From: Lachnospiraceae bacterium
GTDB taxonomy: Bacteria > Bacillota > Clostridia > Lachnospirales > Lachnospiraceae
Length of the DNA: 39,671 bases
Assembly: GCA_014804245.1 (NCBI GenBank)
Contig: JAAVAE010000022.1
Span: 1 to 39,671, forward strand
Direction: 5' to 3'
In this document: positions 20,085 through 27,554 of the stretch, piece after piece
Numbering within the stretch: position 1 is the first letter of the stretch
How the letters are laid out: every line of letters starts with the position of its first letter
The notes under the pieces: model-generated
What the model saw: the letters and a program-made list of their open reading frames with translations, nothing else
Told to the model about the DNA's origin: nothing
Database searches by the model: none
Translations under genes and position numbers: made by a program

Positions 20085-20774
20085 TTAGAATTTTGCAACA
20101 CTGACTTTCACGCCAGGTCCCATTGTAGAAGTAACTGTGATGCTTCTCAGATACTGTCCTTTCAGTGCTGAAGGTTTTGCTTTCACGATCGCTTCCATCA
20201 GTGCACTAAAGTTCTCCTGAAGCTTTGCCTCTTCGAAAGATGCTTTTCCAATCGGCACATGAATGATATTGGATTTATCAAGTCTGTACTCAATCTTACC
20301 AGCTTTGATATCATTGATTGCCTTTGTCACATCCATTGTAACTGTACCGGCCTTAGGGTTAGGCATTAAACCTTTAGGACCTAAAACCTTACCCAGACGT
20401 CCAACAACGCCCATCATGTCCGGTGTAGCAACAACAACGTCAAAGTCAAGCCATCCGTCATTCTGGATCTTTGGAATCAGCTCATCTCCGCCAACGTAAT
20501 CAGCTCCGGCAGCCTCAGCCTCATTCACCTTATCGCCCTTTGCAAATACCAGCACCTTAACTGTCTTACCTGTACCGTTAGGAAGTACTACGGCACCGCG
20601 GACCTGCTGTTCTGCATGACGTCCGTCACAGCCTGTTCTGATATGCACTTCAATTGTTTCATCAAATTTTGCAACTGCTGTCTTTTTAACCAGTGTAATT
20701 GCCTCTGCAGGTTCATATGCCACTGCGCGGTCAATCTGTTTTGCAGCCTCTACATATTTCTTTCCACGTTTCAT
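20085..20774 (-). CDS. rplA: 50S ribosomal protein L1
   Basis: L1 (229 aa) forms the mobile stalk near the E site and is the translational repressor of the L11-L1 operon. The sequence [16 protein letters not shown], the central [15 protein letters not shown] and the C-terminal [21 protein letters not shown] are canonical. AGGAGGATTAATA precedes the ATG. It lies 82 bp after rplK. A candidate L1-binding RNA copy sits in front of rplK. Confidence 0.98.
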   Translation of the reverse strand: MKRGKKYVEAAKQIDRAVAYEPAEAITLVKKTAVAKFDETIEVHIRTGCDGRHAEQQVRGAVVLPNGTGKTVKVLVFAKGDKVNEAEAAGADYVGGDELIPKIQNDGWLDFDVVVATPDMMGVVGRLGKVLGPKGLMPNPKAGTVTMDVTKAINDIKAGKIEYRLDKSNIIHVPIGKASFEEAKLQENFSALMEAIVKAKPSALKGQYLRSITVTSTMGPGVKVSVAKF

Positions 20775-20856
20775 TATTAATCCTCCTATGGTTCAATCGG
20801 CGTGGGCATTCCCAATCGCCTCCCACTCTACTATTTTATTGGTTCAAGCGACCTTG

Positions 20857-21282
20857 TTAGTCCTCTACTGTAATTCCCATACTTCTTGCTGTACCAGCAA
20901 TCATGCTCATTGCAGCTTCTAAGCTTGCGGCATTTAAGTCAGGCATCTTCATCTCTGCGATCTCCTGAATCTTAGCCTTGGAAATGGTTGCAACCTTTGT
21001 CTTGTTAGGCACTGCAGAACCAGATTTCAAGTTGCACGCTTTCTTAAGAAGTACTGCAGCAGGGGGAGTCTTCGTAACAAAACTGAAACTTCTGTCTGCA
21101 TATACTGTGATGACAACAGGAATGATCAAATCACCCTTATCTGCTGTTCTTGCGTTGAACTGCTTTGTAAATTCAACGATGTTAACCCCATGCTGTCCAA
21201 GTGCAGGACCAACTGGGGGTGCTGGTGTAGCTTTACCAGCAGGGATCTGTAACTTAATGTATCCTTCTACTTTCTTTGCCAT
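20857..21282 (-). CDS. rplK: 50S ribosomal protein L11
   Basis: L11 (141 aa) is part of the GTPase-associated centre and binds 23S helix 43/44; it is also needed for the stringent response. The N-terminal domain has [23 protein letters not shown], written in two parts as [12 protein letters not shown] and [14 protein letters not shown]. The RNA-binding domain ends in [29 protein letters not shown] precedes the ATG. It is translated from the same unit as nusG upstream and rplA downstream. Confidence 0.98.
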   Translation of the reverse strand: MAKKVEGYIKLQIPAGKATPAPPVGPALGQHGVNIVEFTKQFNARTADKGDLIIPVVITVYADRSFSFVTKTPPAAVLLKKACNLKSGSAVPNKTKVATISKAKIQEIAEMKMPDLNAASLEAAMSMIAGTARSMGITVED

Positions 21283-21320
21283 TGTGGCACCTCCTATTAT
21301 AATGCAAATACCCTTGCATC

Positions 21321-21352
21321 GTGGTATGGCGCAGAGTCATCTCTGCTCCCAC
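21321..21352 (-). promoter_or_regulatory. L1-binding leader of rplK-rplA (23S mimic)
   Basis: As RNA: GUGG, then GAG, a hairpin CAGAG-AUGA-CUCUG, then CGCCAUA and CCAC. The outer GUGGGAG...AUACCAC arrangement copies the L1 site of 23S rRNA helix 76-77, where GGGAG faces AUACCAC. Its place just before rplK fits feedback control by L1. The identification is by pattern only. Confidence 0.65.
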
Positions 21353-21392
21353 AGCCTGCATTTTTACATGCAGACTAATTGTAAAGTTGTTC

Positions 21393-21525
21393 GTAACTGT
21401 TCAGTACCTTCACAGTTACAATGCAAAATCCATCTTAAATTGCCTACGGCAATGGGATTTTGCATGCCTGAATCATATTCTTACGGTCTCAGCAGTAAAT
21501 GCTTCGACCTGTACTGAATAGTTAC
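21393..21525. repeat. Nested palindromic element between nusG and rplK
   Basis: Outer arms GTAACTGTTCAGTAC (21393-21407) and GTACTGAATAGTTAC (21511-21525) are inverted with one mismatch. Inside, ATGCAAAATCCAT (21421-21433) pairs with ATGGGATTTTGCAT (21452-21465), and within that is ATTGCC-TAC-GGCAAT (21439-21453). A further CAGTTAC at 21413-21419 can pair with GTAACTG of the left arm. No gene fits. The 316-bp nusG-rplK gap holds this element, the L1 leader and one short hairpin. Confidence 0.75.
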
Positions 21526-21541
21526 AGTTGCTCTATATTTA

Positions 21542-21559
21542 TGCAGACCCGCGTCTGCA
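21542..21559. repeat. Perfect short hairpin downstream of nusG
   Basis: TGCAGAC / GTCTGCA with a 4-base loop, about 40 bp past the nusG stop. There is no U-tract, so a processing or stabilising hairpin is as likely as a terminator. Confidence 0.5.
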
Positions 21560-21598
21560 ATAAATATCCTGCTATCCATGTCAAATGCGTTTGCCCAT

Positions 21599-22117
21599 TT
21601 ATGACATTTTTCTTACTTCTGCAAAACTGATTTCCACAGGCGTTTCTCTGCCGAACAGTTCCACATTGATAGTCGCCGTCTGCTTGCCAAAGTCCATCCT
21701 CTGTACCACGCCGACGGTATCCTTCCACACACCGGCAACAACAGCAATGGTATCTCCTTCTGCAAAATCCACGGAAATATTTTCTGTTTTAATTCCAAGA
21801 GGCTTCATCTCCGCTTCCGTCAACGGAACCGGCTTGCTTCCGGGTCCTACAAATCCCGTCACGCCTCTGGTATTTCTGACAACATACCATGTGTCATCAT
21901 TCATAACCATATTGATCAAAACATATCCCGGGAACATTTTCTTCTGGACTGTCTTCCTTGCGCCGTTCTTTAATTCTACTACATCCTGTAAGGGCACACG
22001 AACCTCCAGAATCTCATCTTCCAGATGTCTGTTCTCGATTGTTTTTTCTATATTGGCTTTTACCTTATTTTCATACCCGGAATAGGTATGGACTACATAC
22101 CAGTTCGCCTCTGCCAT
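21599..22117 (-). CDS. nusG: Transcription termination/antitermination protein NusG
   Basis: NusG (172 aa) binds RNA polymerase through its NGN domain and links it to Rho or the ribosome through its KOW domain. The start MAEANWYVVHTYSGYENKV and the segment KMFPGYVLINMVMNDDTWYVVRNT are typical of NGN. The KOW motif VDFAEGDTIAVVAGVWKDTVG is near 117-137 (shown here in part). It ends EISFAEVRKMS. It lies 15 bp after secE, in the standard secE-nusG order. Confidence 0.97.
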   Translation of the reverse strand: MAEANWYVVHTYSGYENKVKANIEKTIENRHLEDEILEVRVPLQDVVELKNGARKTVQKKMFPGYVLINMVMNDDTWYVVRNTRGVTGFVGPGSKPVPLTEAEMKPLGIKTENISVDFAEGDTIAVVAGVWKDTVGVVQRMDFGKQTATINVELFGRETPVEISFAEVRKMS

Positions 22118-22132
22118 ACAATCACCCTCACT

Positions 22133-22366
22133 CTACAGACTTGTCAGGAAATTCACACCAAACCGCATCAAGAAATCCAATAGCGCGATCACAATTCCCA
22201 TTACAACCGAAATACAACCAACCGCAACGGACTGTTTCAGAAGTGATTCTTTGTCAGGCCATGAAATCTTCTTAAACTCAGCCTTAACTCCTTTGAAAAA
22301 GCCTGTCCCTTTGGACGTCTTATTCGCCGTTTTATCTGCCTTTCCATTTTTAGCGGAATCTGCCAT
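22133..22366 (-). CDS. secE: Preprotein translocase subunit SecE
   Basis: SecE (77 aa) clamps SecY in the protein-conducting channel of the cytoplasmic membrane. It is the short one-helix form usual in Gram-positives: a polar lysine-rich N-terminus, the amphipathic helix GVKAEFKKISWPDKESLLKQ with the conserved WP, then a single transmembrane segment (about 50-72). Downstream of rpmG by 27 bp and upstream of nusG by 15 bp, in one operon. Confidence 0.95.
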   Translation of the reverse strand: MADSAKNGKADKTANKTSKGTGFFKGVKAEFKKISWPDKESLLKQSVAVGCISVVMGIVIALLDFLMRFGVNFLTSL

Positions 22367-22393
22367 CTTTAACTCCTTTCAGATTTCTGCAAA

Positions 22394-22543
22394 CTATTTT
22401 GTTTCTTTGTGCAATGTATGCGTCTTGCAGAATCTACAATACTTCTTGGTCTCCATCCTGTCCGGATGTGTCTTCTTATCTTTAGTGGTATTGTAGTTAC
22501 GCTGCTTGCATTCTGTACATGCCAATGTAATTCTCGTACGCAT
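22394..22543 (-). CDS. rpmG: 50S ribosomal protein L33
   Basis: L33 (49 aa), the zinc-ribbon type. The protein starts [17 protein letters not shown] and ends in [12 protein letters not shown]. Cysteines are arranged as CTEC and CRFC, so this is the zinc-binding (C+) form, unlike zinc-independent copies induced in zinc starvation. GGAGG lies 7 bases before the ATG at 22543. First gene of rpmG-secE-nusG-rplK-rplA with a consensus promoter upstream. A longer overlapping frame on the same strand is spurious. Confidence 0.95.
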   Translation of the reverse strand: MRTRITLACTECKQRNYNTTKDKKTHPDRMETKKYCRFCKTHTLHKETK

Positions 22544-22612
22544 GATAGTTCCTCCAATCTTTTACCGGATTTTTTGCATAAAAAAAAGACCTAAATCTAA
22601 TCTCGTTTGATT

Positions 22613-22641
22613 ACTATAACATATCCTTCCCTTTCAGTCAA
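22613..22641 (-). promoter_or_regulatory. sigma-A promoter of rpmG-secE-nusG-rplKA
   Basis: Minus strand: TTGACT (22636-22641), 17 bases, TATAGT (22613-22618). About 70 bases of leader precede the rpmG ATG. Confidence 0.8.
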
Positions 22642-22661
22642 CTGCAATTTGCTACTTTTTC

Positions 22662-22690
22662 TTGAAAACTGCTATTGTATTCCATACTTT
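22662..22690 (+). promoter_or_regulatory. Possible promoter for the FliD-like gene
   Basis: Plus strand: TTGAAA (22662-22667), 17 bases, TACTTT (22685-22690). The -10 is weak. No convincing sigma-28 flagellar promoter was found in this gap. Confidence 0.3.
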
Positions 22691-22738
22691 CTCATGGTAA
22701 AATTATTTTATAAAAGTAGGTTTTTATGCCCTAATGCA

Positions 22739-22789
22739 GAAAGCTTCTTATGCGCACCGCATATATTATTATAGATAATAGAAGCTTTC
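22739..22789. repeat. Inverted repeat in the leader of the FliD-like gene
   Basis: GAAAGCTTCT (22739-22748) and AGAAGCTTTC (22780-22789) are perfect inverted arms around an AT-rich 31-base loop. It lies 52 bp before the start codon and may form an mRNA leader hairpin. Confidence 0.5.
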
Positions 22790-22841
22790 CCGTCAAATGG
22801 TGTTGACGGTTTTAATTCACGGAAGAAAGGAGGGGCAGTCT

Positions 22842-24149
22842 ATGACATACAACACATCGCTGCATGCGGTTTATAATCATTATCTGACTACTTATGCGCC
22901 CAAAACGACTACTCAGTATGATACCCACAAAAAGAGTGAACTGCGCAACATCTATCATTCCATAGTAAAACTTAACAAAGAATCCCCCCTTTACATCCTT
23001 GATTCCAGCAATGAGTCACGCGCATTTGCAGTAGGTTTAAAAGAAAACGCCAGGGCGCTCCGCAATACAATTGCATCCCTCGGCGGATTGGATGAAACAG
23101 AAATGCTGGGTAAAAAGGCTGCATATTCCAGCAACCCAGATATCGCCACCGCATCCTACATAGGAGAAAGCAGCGCAGGCAGTGCAGCTCCATCCTTTAA
23201 TATAGAAGTTACAGCCTTAGCCTCCAGCCAGCTCAACTTGGGTGCCTTTCTCCCCGCCAGTGAAAAGGCTGATCTTGCGCCAGGCACTTATTCATTTGAC
23301 CTCAACATCAATGACCTTAGTTACGAGTTTCAATATAATATACGCGGAGGAGAAAGCAACCGTGACCTGCAGGAACGCCTTGCCCGGCTGATTTCCAATG
23401 CGGAAATAGGCGTAAATGCCGATGTTTTTGAAGATGATAAAGGTCGCTCATCCCTTCGTCTTACTTCCACAGCCAGCGGACTGAAAGAGGGCAAAGATTA
23501 TATATTCCGTGTATCTGACGAAAACACCAGCAAGCTTTCTGGTACAGTAGATTATCTTGGTCTTGACTTTATATCGAGACAGCCTTCCAATGCCAGATTC
23601 CTTCTGGACGGAGAACCGCGCACTGCTTCTTCTAACCGCTTTACAATTGATAAAGCATTTGACGTCACATTAAACGGCATCAGCAGCGCGGAAGGTGAAA
23701 CAGCAGAAATCGGTTTAAAGACAGACTTAGATTCCCTTACAGAAAATGTCAGCAATTTGGTGTATGGCTATAATTCCTTTGTAAGAGCTGCAGCAGAATA
23801 CCTTGATTCACACCCGCGAAGCGGGAAACTCATAAATGAAATGTCCCATATATCCCGGCATTATCAGGCAGACCTCGAAGAAATCGGCTTTTCCTTCGAG
23901 AATAATGGGCAGCTTGCAGTAAATGGCGATGCATTTAAGAATTCTATCTTAAATGATGAGAGCAGAACCCGTTTTTCTACCATCCGGGATTTCACCAATT
24001 CCATCTTAAGGAAAACCAACCAGGTTTCCTTGAACCCCATGGAATACGTGGATAAAAGACTGGTTGCATACAAAAATCCCGGTCACAATTTTGCCACCCC
24101 ATATATGACCAGTAATTACAGTGGTATGCTCTTTAATAGTTATTGCTAA
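22842..24149 (+). CDS. FliD-like flagellar filament-associated protein
   Basis: A 435-residue protein that resembles flagellar hook-associated protein 2 (FliD, filament cap) in its middle part: FNIEVTALASSQLNLG (about 123-138), RLTSTASGL and AEIGLKTDLDSLTENVSNLV (about 287-306), with the YNSFV that normally follows. It lacks the usual FliD N-terminus (GLDT type) and the C-terminal coiled coil. Instead it starts MTYNTSLHAVYNHYL and ends in a distinct tail NYSGMLFNSYC with a terminal Cys. The ATG at 22842 has GGAGG 8 bases upstream. Divergent from the ribosomal operon and facing glf. A minor filament or cap protein is possible; a true FliD role is uncertain. Confidence 0.7.
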   Translation: MTYNTSLHAVYNHYLTTYAPKTTTQYDTHKKSELRNIYHSIVKLNKESPLYILDSSNESRAFAVGLKENARALRNTIASLGGLDETEMLGKKAAYSSNPDIATASYIGESSAGSAAPSFNIEVTALASSQLNLGAFLPASEKADLAPGTYSFDLNINDLSYEFQYNIRGGESNRDLQERLARLISNAEIGVNADVFEDDKGRSSLRLTSTASGLKEGKDYIFRVSDENTSKLSGTVDYLGLDFISRQPSNARFLLDGEPRTASSNRFTIDKAFDVTLNGISSAEGETAEIGLKTDLDSLTENVSNLVYGYNSFVRAAAEYLDSHPRSGKLINEMSHISRHYQADLEEIGFSFENNGQLAVNGDAFKNSILNDESRTRFSTIRDFTNSILRKTNQVSLNPMEYVDKRLVAYKNPGHNFATPYMTSNYSGMLFNSYC

Positions 24150-24167
24150 TCAGCTTATCGGAGTTTA

Positions 24168-24202
24168 AAAGGAGTGATTCATTTCAAATGAATCACTCCT
24201 TT
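24168..24202. terminator. Bidirectional terminator between the FliD-like gene and glf
   Basis: A perfect 17-bp stem with a 1-base nominal loop: AAAGGAGTGATTCATTT / AAATGAATCACTCCTTT. It serves both converging genes; the glf stop codon (24193-24195) lies inside the stem. Confidence 0.85.
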
Positions 24203-25335
24203 ATCAATTCTTCCTTTACCATCTCAAGCGCCGCTTCGATTACTTTGTCCATATCATAATAGCGATATTGTCCCAATCTTCCTCCGAACAATACATTCTC
24301 TTCCTTCTGCGCCATCTTCTGATATTCCGCAAAAAGTCCATTATTCCGCTCATCATTCACCGGATAATAAGGTTCATCTCCCGGCGTCCATTCCGCTGGA
24401 TATTCTCTTGTAATGACAGTCCCTTCTCCCTTGCCAAACTCGAAATGCTTGTGCTCAATAATTCTTGTATAAGGGATCTCTCTTTCCGTATAATTGATCA
24501 CTGCATTGCCCTGATAGTTTTCGACATCAGGCATATCTTCCTTTTCAAACCGCAAGGAACGATACTCCAGATTGCCCAAACAAAAGTCAAAATATTCATC
24601 TATCATGCCCGTGTACAGCACCTTATCATAAGAAATAAAGCTTTCTCCCCGCGCAGAAGCTTCTTTCTGGCATCTGTCAAAATCGCGATAATCCGTATTC
24701 AGCCTGACTTCTGTTCCATCAAGCAGCTTTTCAATGATTGCCGTATACCCGCCCACAGGTATTCCCTGATATCTGTCCGTAAAATAATTGTTATCATAGG
24801 TAAAGCGAAGCGGGACTCTCTTAATAATAAATGCCGGGAGTTCTCTGCATTCCCGTCCCCACTGCTTTTCTGTATATCCCTTGATCAGCTTTTCATATAC
24901 ATCACATCCGGCTAAAGACAGCGCCTGTTCTTCCAAATTCTGGGGTTCATCTATCGATAACTGCTCAATCTGCTTTCTGATAATCGCTTTCGCTTCCTCC
25001 GGCGTTTTAATTCCCCAGAGCCTGCTGAATGTGTTCATATTAAAGGGCAGATTGTAAATTTCATCTTTATATACAGCCATAGGGGAATTTACAAAATGAT
25101 TGAACTTAGCCAGTTCATTCATATAGTCCCATATCTCACGATTTGAGGTATGAAAAATATGCGCCCCATATTCATGAATATGAATTCCGCGTTTTAAGCT
25201 GGTATAAATATTTCCTGCAATATGATTTCTCTTGTCAATCACAATGCAGGACTTTCCGTTCTTTTTCATTTCATGTGAAAAAACCGAGCCAAAAAGCCCG
25301 GCCCCCACAACCAGATAATCAAAATGCCTATTCAT
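24193..25335 (-). CDS. glf: UDP-galactopyranose mutase
   Basis: Glf (380 aa) is an FAD enzyme that converts UDP-galactopyranose to UDP-galactofuranose, the donor for Galf in surface glycans. The FAD-binding VVGAGLFGSVF is at 9-19, followed by CIVIDKRNHIAGNIY, the family signature EYGAHIFHTSNREIWDYM near 55, and GYTEKQWGRE near 155. Length is normal. It is only 5 bp downstream of an XRE regulator gene and so is probably co-transcribed with it. Its presence suggests that a glycan made by the neighbouring transferases contains galactofuranose. Confidence 0.95.
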   Translation of the reverse strand: MNRHFDYLVVGAGLFGSVFSHEMKKNGKSCIVIDKRNHIAGNIYTSLKRGIHIHEYGAHIFHTSNREIWDYMNELAKFNHFVNSPMAVYKDEIYNLPFNMNTFSRLWGIKTPEEAKAIIRKQIEQLSIDEPQNLEEQALSLAGCDVYEKLIKGYTEKQWGRECRELPAFIIKRVPLRFTYDNNYFTDRYQGIPVGGYTAIIEKLLDGTEVRLNTDYRDFDRCQKEASARGESFISYDKVLYTGMIDEYFDFCLGNLEYRSLRFEKEDMPDVENYQGNAVINYTEREIPYTRIIEHKHFEFGKGEGTVITREYPAEWTPGDEPYYPVNDERNNGLFAEYQKMAQKEENVLFGGRLGQYRYYDMDKVIEAALEMVKEELIKE

Positions 25336-25340
25336 GCAGA

Positions 25341-25676
25341 TTACTGCTCCCTATATTTCTCAAGCTGAACATAATCTTCCATCATCTCAAGAATTCTCTT
25401 ACGGCCTTTCTTGTTCAGCTGAATGTAATACTGCATAACTCTGTTTTCCAAAATCTTTTCGCCAAGCACTTCTCCTTTTTCGAGAGACGAAAAATCCACA
25501 GGGTTCAGACTTAATCTATCGCACATACGAATCACTGTACCGTATGCCATTCCTTCAATCCCCCTGTCCAGCGCTGTTACCAGCGTGCTATAGGGAATTT
25601 CCATATCAATAGCAAACTGTCTCACACTTTTATACTGTTTAAGTATCTCCTGTTTCAAAATTTCTGCTTTTGTCAT
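25341..25676 (-). CDS. XRE-type regulator co-transcribed with glf
   Basis: A 111-residue DNA-binding protein. The N-terminal HTH is ILKQYKSVRQFAIDMEIPYS with TLVTALDRGIEGMAYGTVIR (about 11-50), followed by a helical region with a basic stretch (NKKGRKRILEMMEDYV). AAGGAGG precedes the ATG by 7 bases. It lies 5 bp before glf. A promoter with an extended -10 is just upstream, and a direct repeat TTAGTAC lies above it (near 25790-25803), which could be an operator. Autoregulation and control of glf are inference. Confidence 0.75.
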   Translation of the reverse strand: MTKAEILKQEILKQYKSVRQFAIDMEIPYSTLVTALDRGIEGMAYGTVIRMCDRLSLNPVDFSSLEKGEVLGEKILENRVMQYYIQLNKKGRKRILEMMEDYVQLEKYREQ

Positions 25677-25727
25677 TGCAAAACCTCCTTACCACGGCAT
25701 CTTGCGCCACTATATTCATATACGGTA

Positions 25728-25756
25728 AGTATAGCACACCCTTAAAATCTAGTCAC
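25728..25756 (-). promoter_or_regulatory. Promoter of the XRE-glf unit
   Basis: Minus strand: GTGACT (25751-25756), 17 bases, TATACT (25728-25733) with a TG one base upstream of the -10 (extended -10). Confidence 0.6.
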
Positions 25757-25826
25757 TTAAAAAAATATAAACTTTGTATTAACATGTACTAAAGTACTAA
25801 TTTTCATATATCACATATATACCATT

Positions 25827-26069
25827 TTACATGTCCAAATGCCCTATGCCGTCAAATTCCGGCGCATCAAAGAAATCCCTCAAACTGATACCAAATCCTT
25901 CACATAACTTTCCTATCGTCAGCACTCCCGGATTTACCGTAGACTTGTCCACGATATGCATCAATGTTGTCATCGGCACAGCAGACGCATACGATAACGC
26001 GTAATACGTCATCCTCTTTTCCTTGCATAAATTGTTAATTCTTTCCACTAACATGTCTTGTGCTTTCAT
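25827..26069 (-). CDS. Small XRE-family regulator, 80 aa
   Basis: A compact Cro/C1-type repressor-like protein. The whole chain is one HTH domain: MLVERINNLCKEKRMTYYALSYASAVPMTTL with the recognition helix near 28-40, here given as MLVERINNLCKEKRM and TYYALSYASAVPMTTL. The segment TIGKLCEGFGISLRDFFDAPEF is the standard C-terminal helix pair. The ATG at 26069 has GGGAGG 7 bases upstream. It is oriented like glf, but 150 bp and a separate promoter lie between it and the next gene. Likely a local regulator of the island. Confidence 0.8.
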   Translation of the reverse strand: MKAQDMLVERINNLCKEKRMTYYALSYASAVPMTTLMHIVDKSTVNPGVLTIGKLCEGFGISLRDFFDAPEFDGIGHLDM

Positions 26070-26122
26070 CTTTTGTCCTCCCAAATATGGTAATATTATA
26101 CCTTATTATACATCCCTATTGG

Positions 26123-26136
26123 TTCCATATATGGAA
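26123..26136. promoter_or_regulatory. Palindrome upstream of the small XRE gene
   Basis: TTCCATATATGGAA is a perfect 14-bp palindrome, located where the -35 of a minus-strand TATAAT (26105-26110) would be. It is a candidate operator for the XRE protein. Confidence 0.35.
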
Positions 26137-26171
26137 GTACCGTAAAAAAATAAAAAAAAACGGGGATTTTT

Positions 26172-27365
26172 TCAGTTGCAGGATTCCATCACTACTTCCC
26201 ACATTTGCGCAACCCTCTTTTTCAGGTCAAACCCCTCCCTGACCTTCCTGTTGCCATTTTCAGCAATCGCAATCCTCTCTTCCTCATGGCCCAAATAATA
26301 TTCTGCTTTCGCTGCCAGATCTGCCATTCCTGAATACATCACCAGATCAACACCATCCTCAAAATATTCCGCTATCTCCGGTTGATAATTTGTCAGGCAA
26401 AACCCACCGCAGGCAAGAATATCCAGTACCCGTTTGGGTATTCCTGACTGGATTGTCCTCGATGTAATATTAAGGTTGATTTTACTATTATAAAAAATAT
26501 GCGGCATCTCACTCTCATAATCCGCATAACCCTTTTCTTGTAAATACTGACCTCGAACCGCTTCTTCTACAGCGTAACTGCTGTACAAAGTCAAGGGATG
26601 CCTGTCACTGAGCACCTTGATTATCTGCTCCCTTTCCCTTGCGGTCACCTCGATTCCAATAGCATCAGCTGCCATCTGCATAGGATTGCTGATATAATTA
26701 TCCCCCAGCTTCAACTCACATTTGTCAACAATTTCTTCTACGATCTGCGGCTGAAGCGAATCAGCAAGTAAATTATAACCAAAAATAAGCATCTGCGACT
26801 TAATCAGACCTTCCACATATCCATGTGTATATTCTGTAAGTTCCGCTCTCCGCAGACGATTCTTTTCTCCATTATACATGTTTCCCACAAAGGAAATAGA
26901 ACAATTATATTTTTCAGCAAGCTCCGGCTTTTCGCTTTCTATCTTTCTAAGCATTTCCAGAGTATTTTCTTCTATCGCTAACGGGAAATGATAAATGTGC
27001 TTCGCACCCAGCTCCCGCAATCTTTCCGTATACCATGCATCAAAGCAGAAAATGTAGTTACATTCATTTCCAAGTGTTCCCGACATCAGGGTGTTCATCG
27101 GGCAATCATAAATCCATGATACATAGGGAATATGATTCATATCACAAAGCATGGAAATGAGCGGAAAATAGTCATAACTAAAAACGGCTTCCACGCGTTT
27201 TTCATGAATGAGCGACAACATTTCCTTTGCATACTCACCATCCGCATGATAGTCTTCCATCTTTCTCGAGAACAGGATGCACTCCATTCCTATACTGCGC
27301 ATACTCTCTACAAAGGCATTATCGCCCAGCGCACCCCAATGGTAAATCAAAACTCGCTTTATCAT
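26172..27365 (-). CDS. CgeB-type glycosyltransferase (minus-strand copy)
   Basis: A 397-residue cytoplasmic protein of the CgeB / DUF3880 plus Glyco_trans_1_2 type. The N-terminal half carries RVLIYHWGALGDNAF and YVSWIYDCPMNTLMSGTLGN (about 90-110). The C-terminal half has YNSKINLNITSRTIQSGIPK and RVLDILACGGFCLTNYQPEI near 309-347, the nucleotide-sugar-binding part of GT-B enzymes. GGAAGG lies 4 bases from the ATG. A clear paralog is encoded on the other strand at the far end of the island (WIYDSPF, KINLNMSLRSIKSGMP). Members of this family often occur in flagellin or surface glycosylation loci. The sugar is unknown. Confidence 0.8.
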   Translation of the reverse strand: MIKRVLIYHWGALGDNAFVESMRSIGMECILFSRKMEDYHADGEYAKEMLSLIHEKRVEAVFSYDYFPLISMLCDMNHIPYVSWIYDCPMNTLMSGTLGNECNYIFCFDAWYTERLRELGAKHIYHFPLAIEENTLEMLRKIESEKPELAEKYNCSISFVGNMYNGEKNRLRRAELTEYTHGYVEGLIKSQMLIFGYNLLADSLQPQIVEEIVDKCELKLGDNYISNPMQMAADAIGIEVTAREREQIIKVLSDRHPLTLYSSYAVEEAVRGQYLQEKGYADYESEMPHIFYNSKINLNITSRTIQSGIPKRVLDILACGGFCLTNYQPEIAEYFEDGVDLVMYSGMADLAAKAEYYLGHEEERIAIAENGNRKVREGFDLKKRVAQMWEVVMESCN

Positions 27366-27484
27366 GCTTCCTTCCTCTCTGACACATTATGAACTTCCCA
27401 TTGCACACACTAAAGTATAGCATGTTAATGCATCTTTGTCATGCAAAATCTTTTTTAAAAGCAGATTTGTGAATTCTAAACTTC

Positions 27485-27513
27485 TTTTAATCCCCTCCTT
27501 GACATGCTATAAT
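27485..27513 (+). promoter_or_regulatory. Island promoter block, copy 1
   Basis: TTTTAA (27485-27490), 17 bases, TATAAT (27508-27513) with an extended -10 (TGC-TATAAT). The sequence from CTTCTTTTAA through the spacer (CCCCTCCTTGACATGC) recurs before two other transcription units in this window. Confidence 0.75.
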
Positions 27514-27554
27514 ATTTATTAAATCAAACTAGCTATTGACAGAAAGGATACTCT

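Noticed and set aside
22369-22557. 62-codon frame over rpmG
   Set aside because: Wrong frame; the L33 frame with its four cysteines lies in the same place with a good ribosome site.
27500-27505. TTGACA right before TATAAT upstream of paralog A, taken as a -35
   Set aside because: Only 2 bases separate it from the -10. The -35 at the right distance is TTTTAA, and the other two promoter copies have TTTACA at that place.
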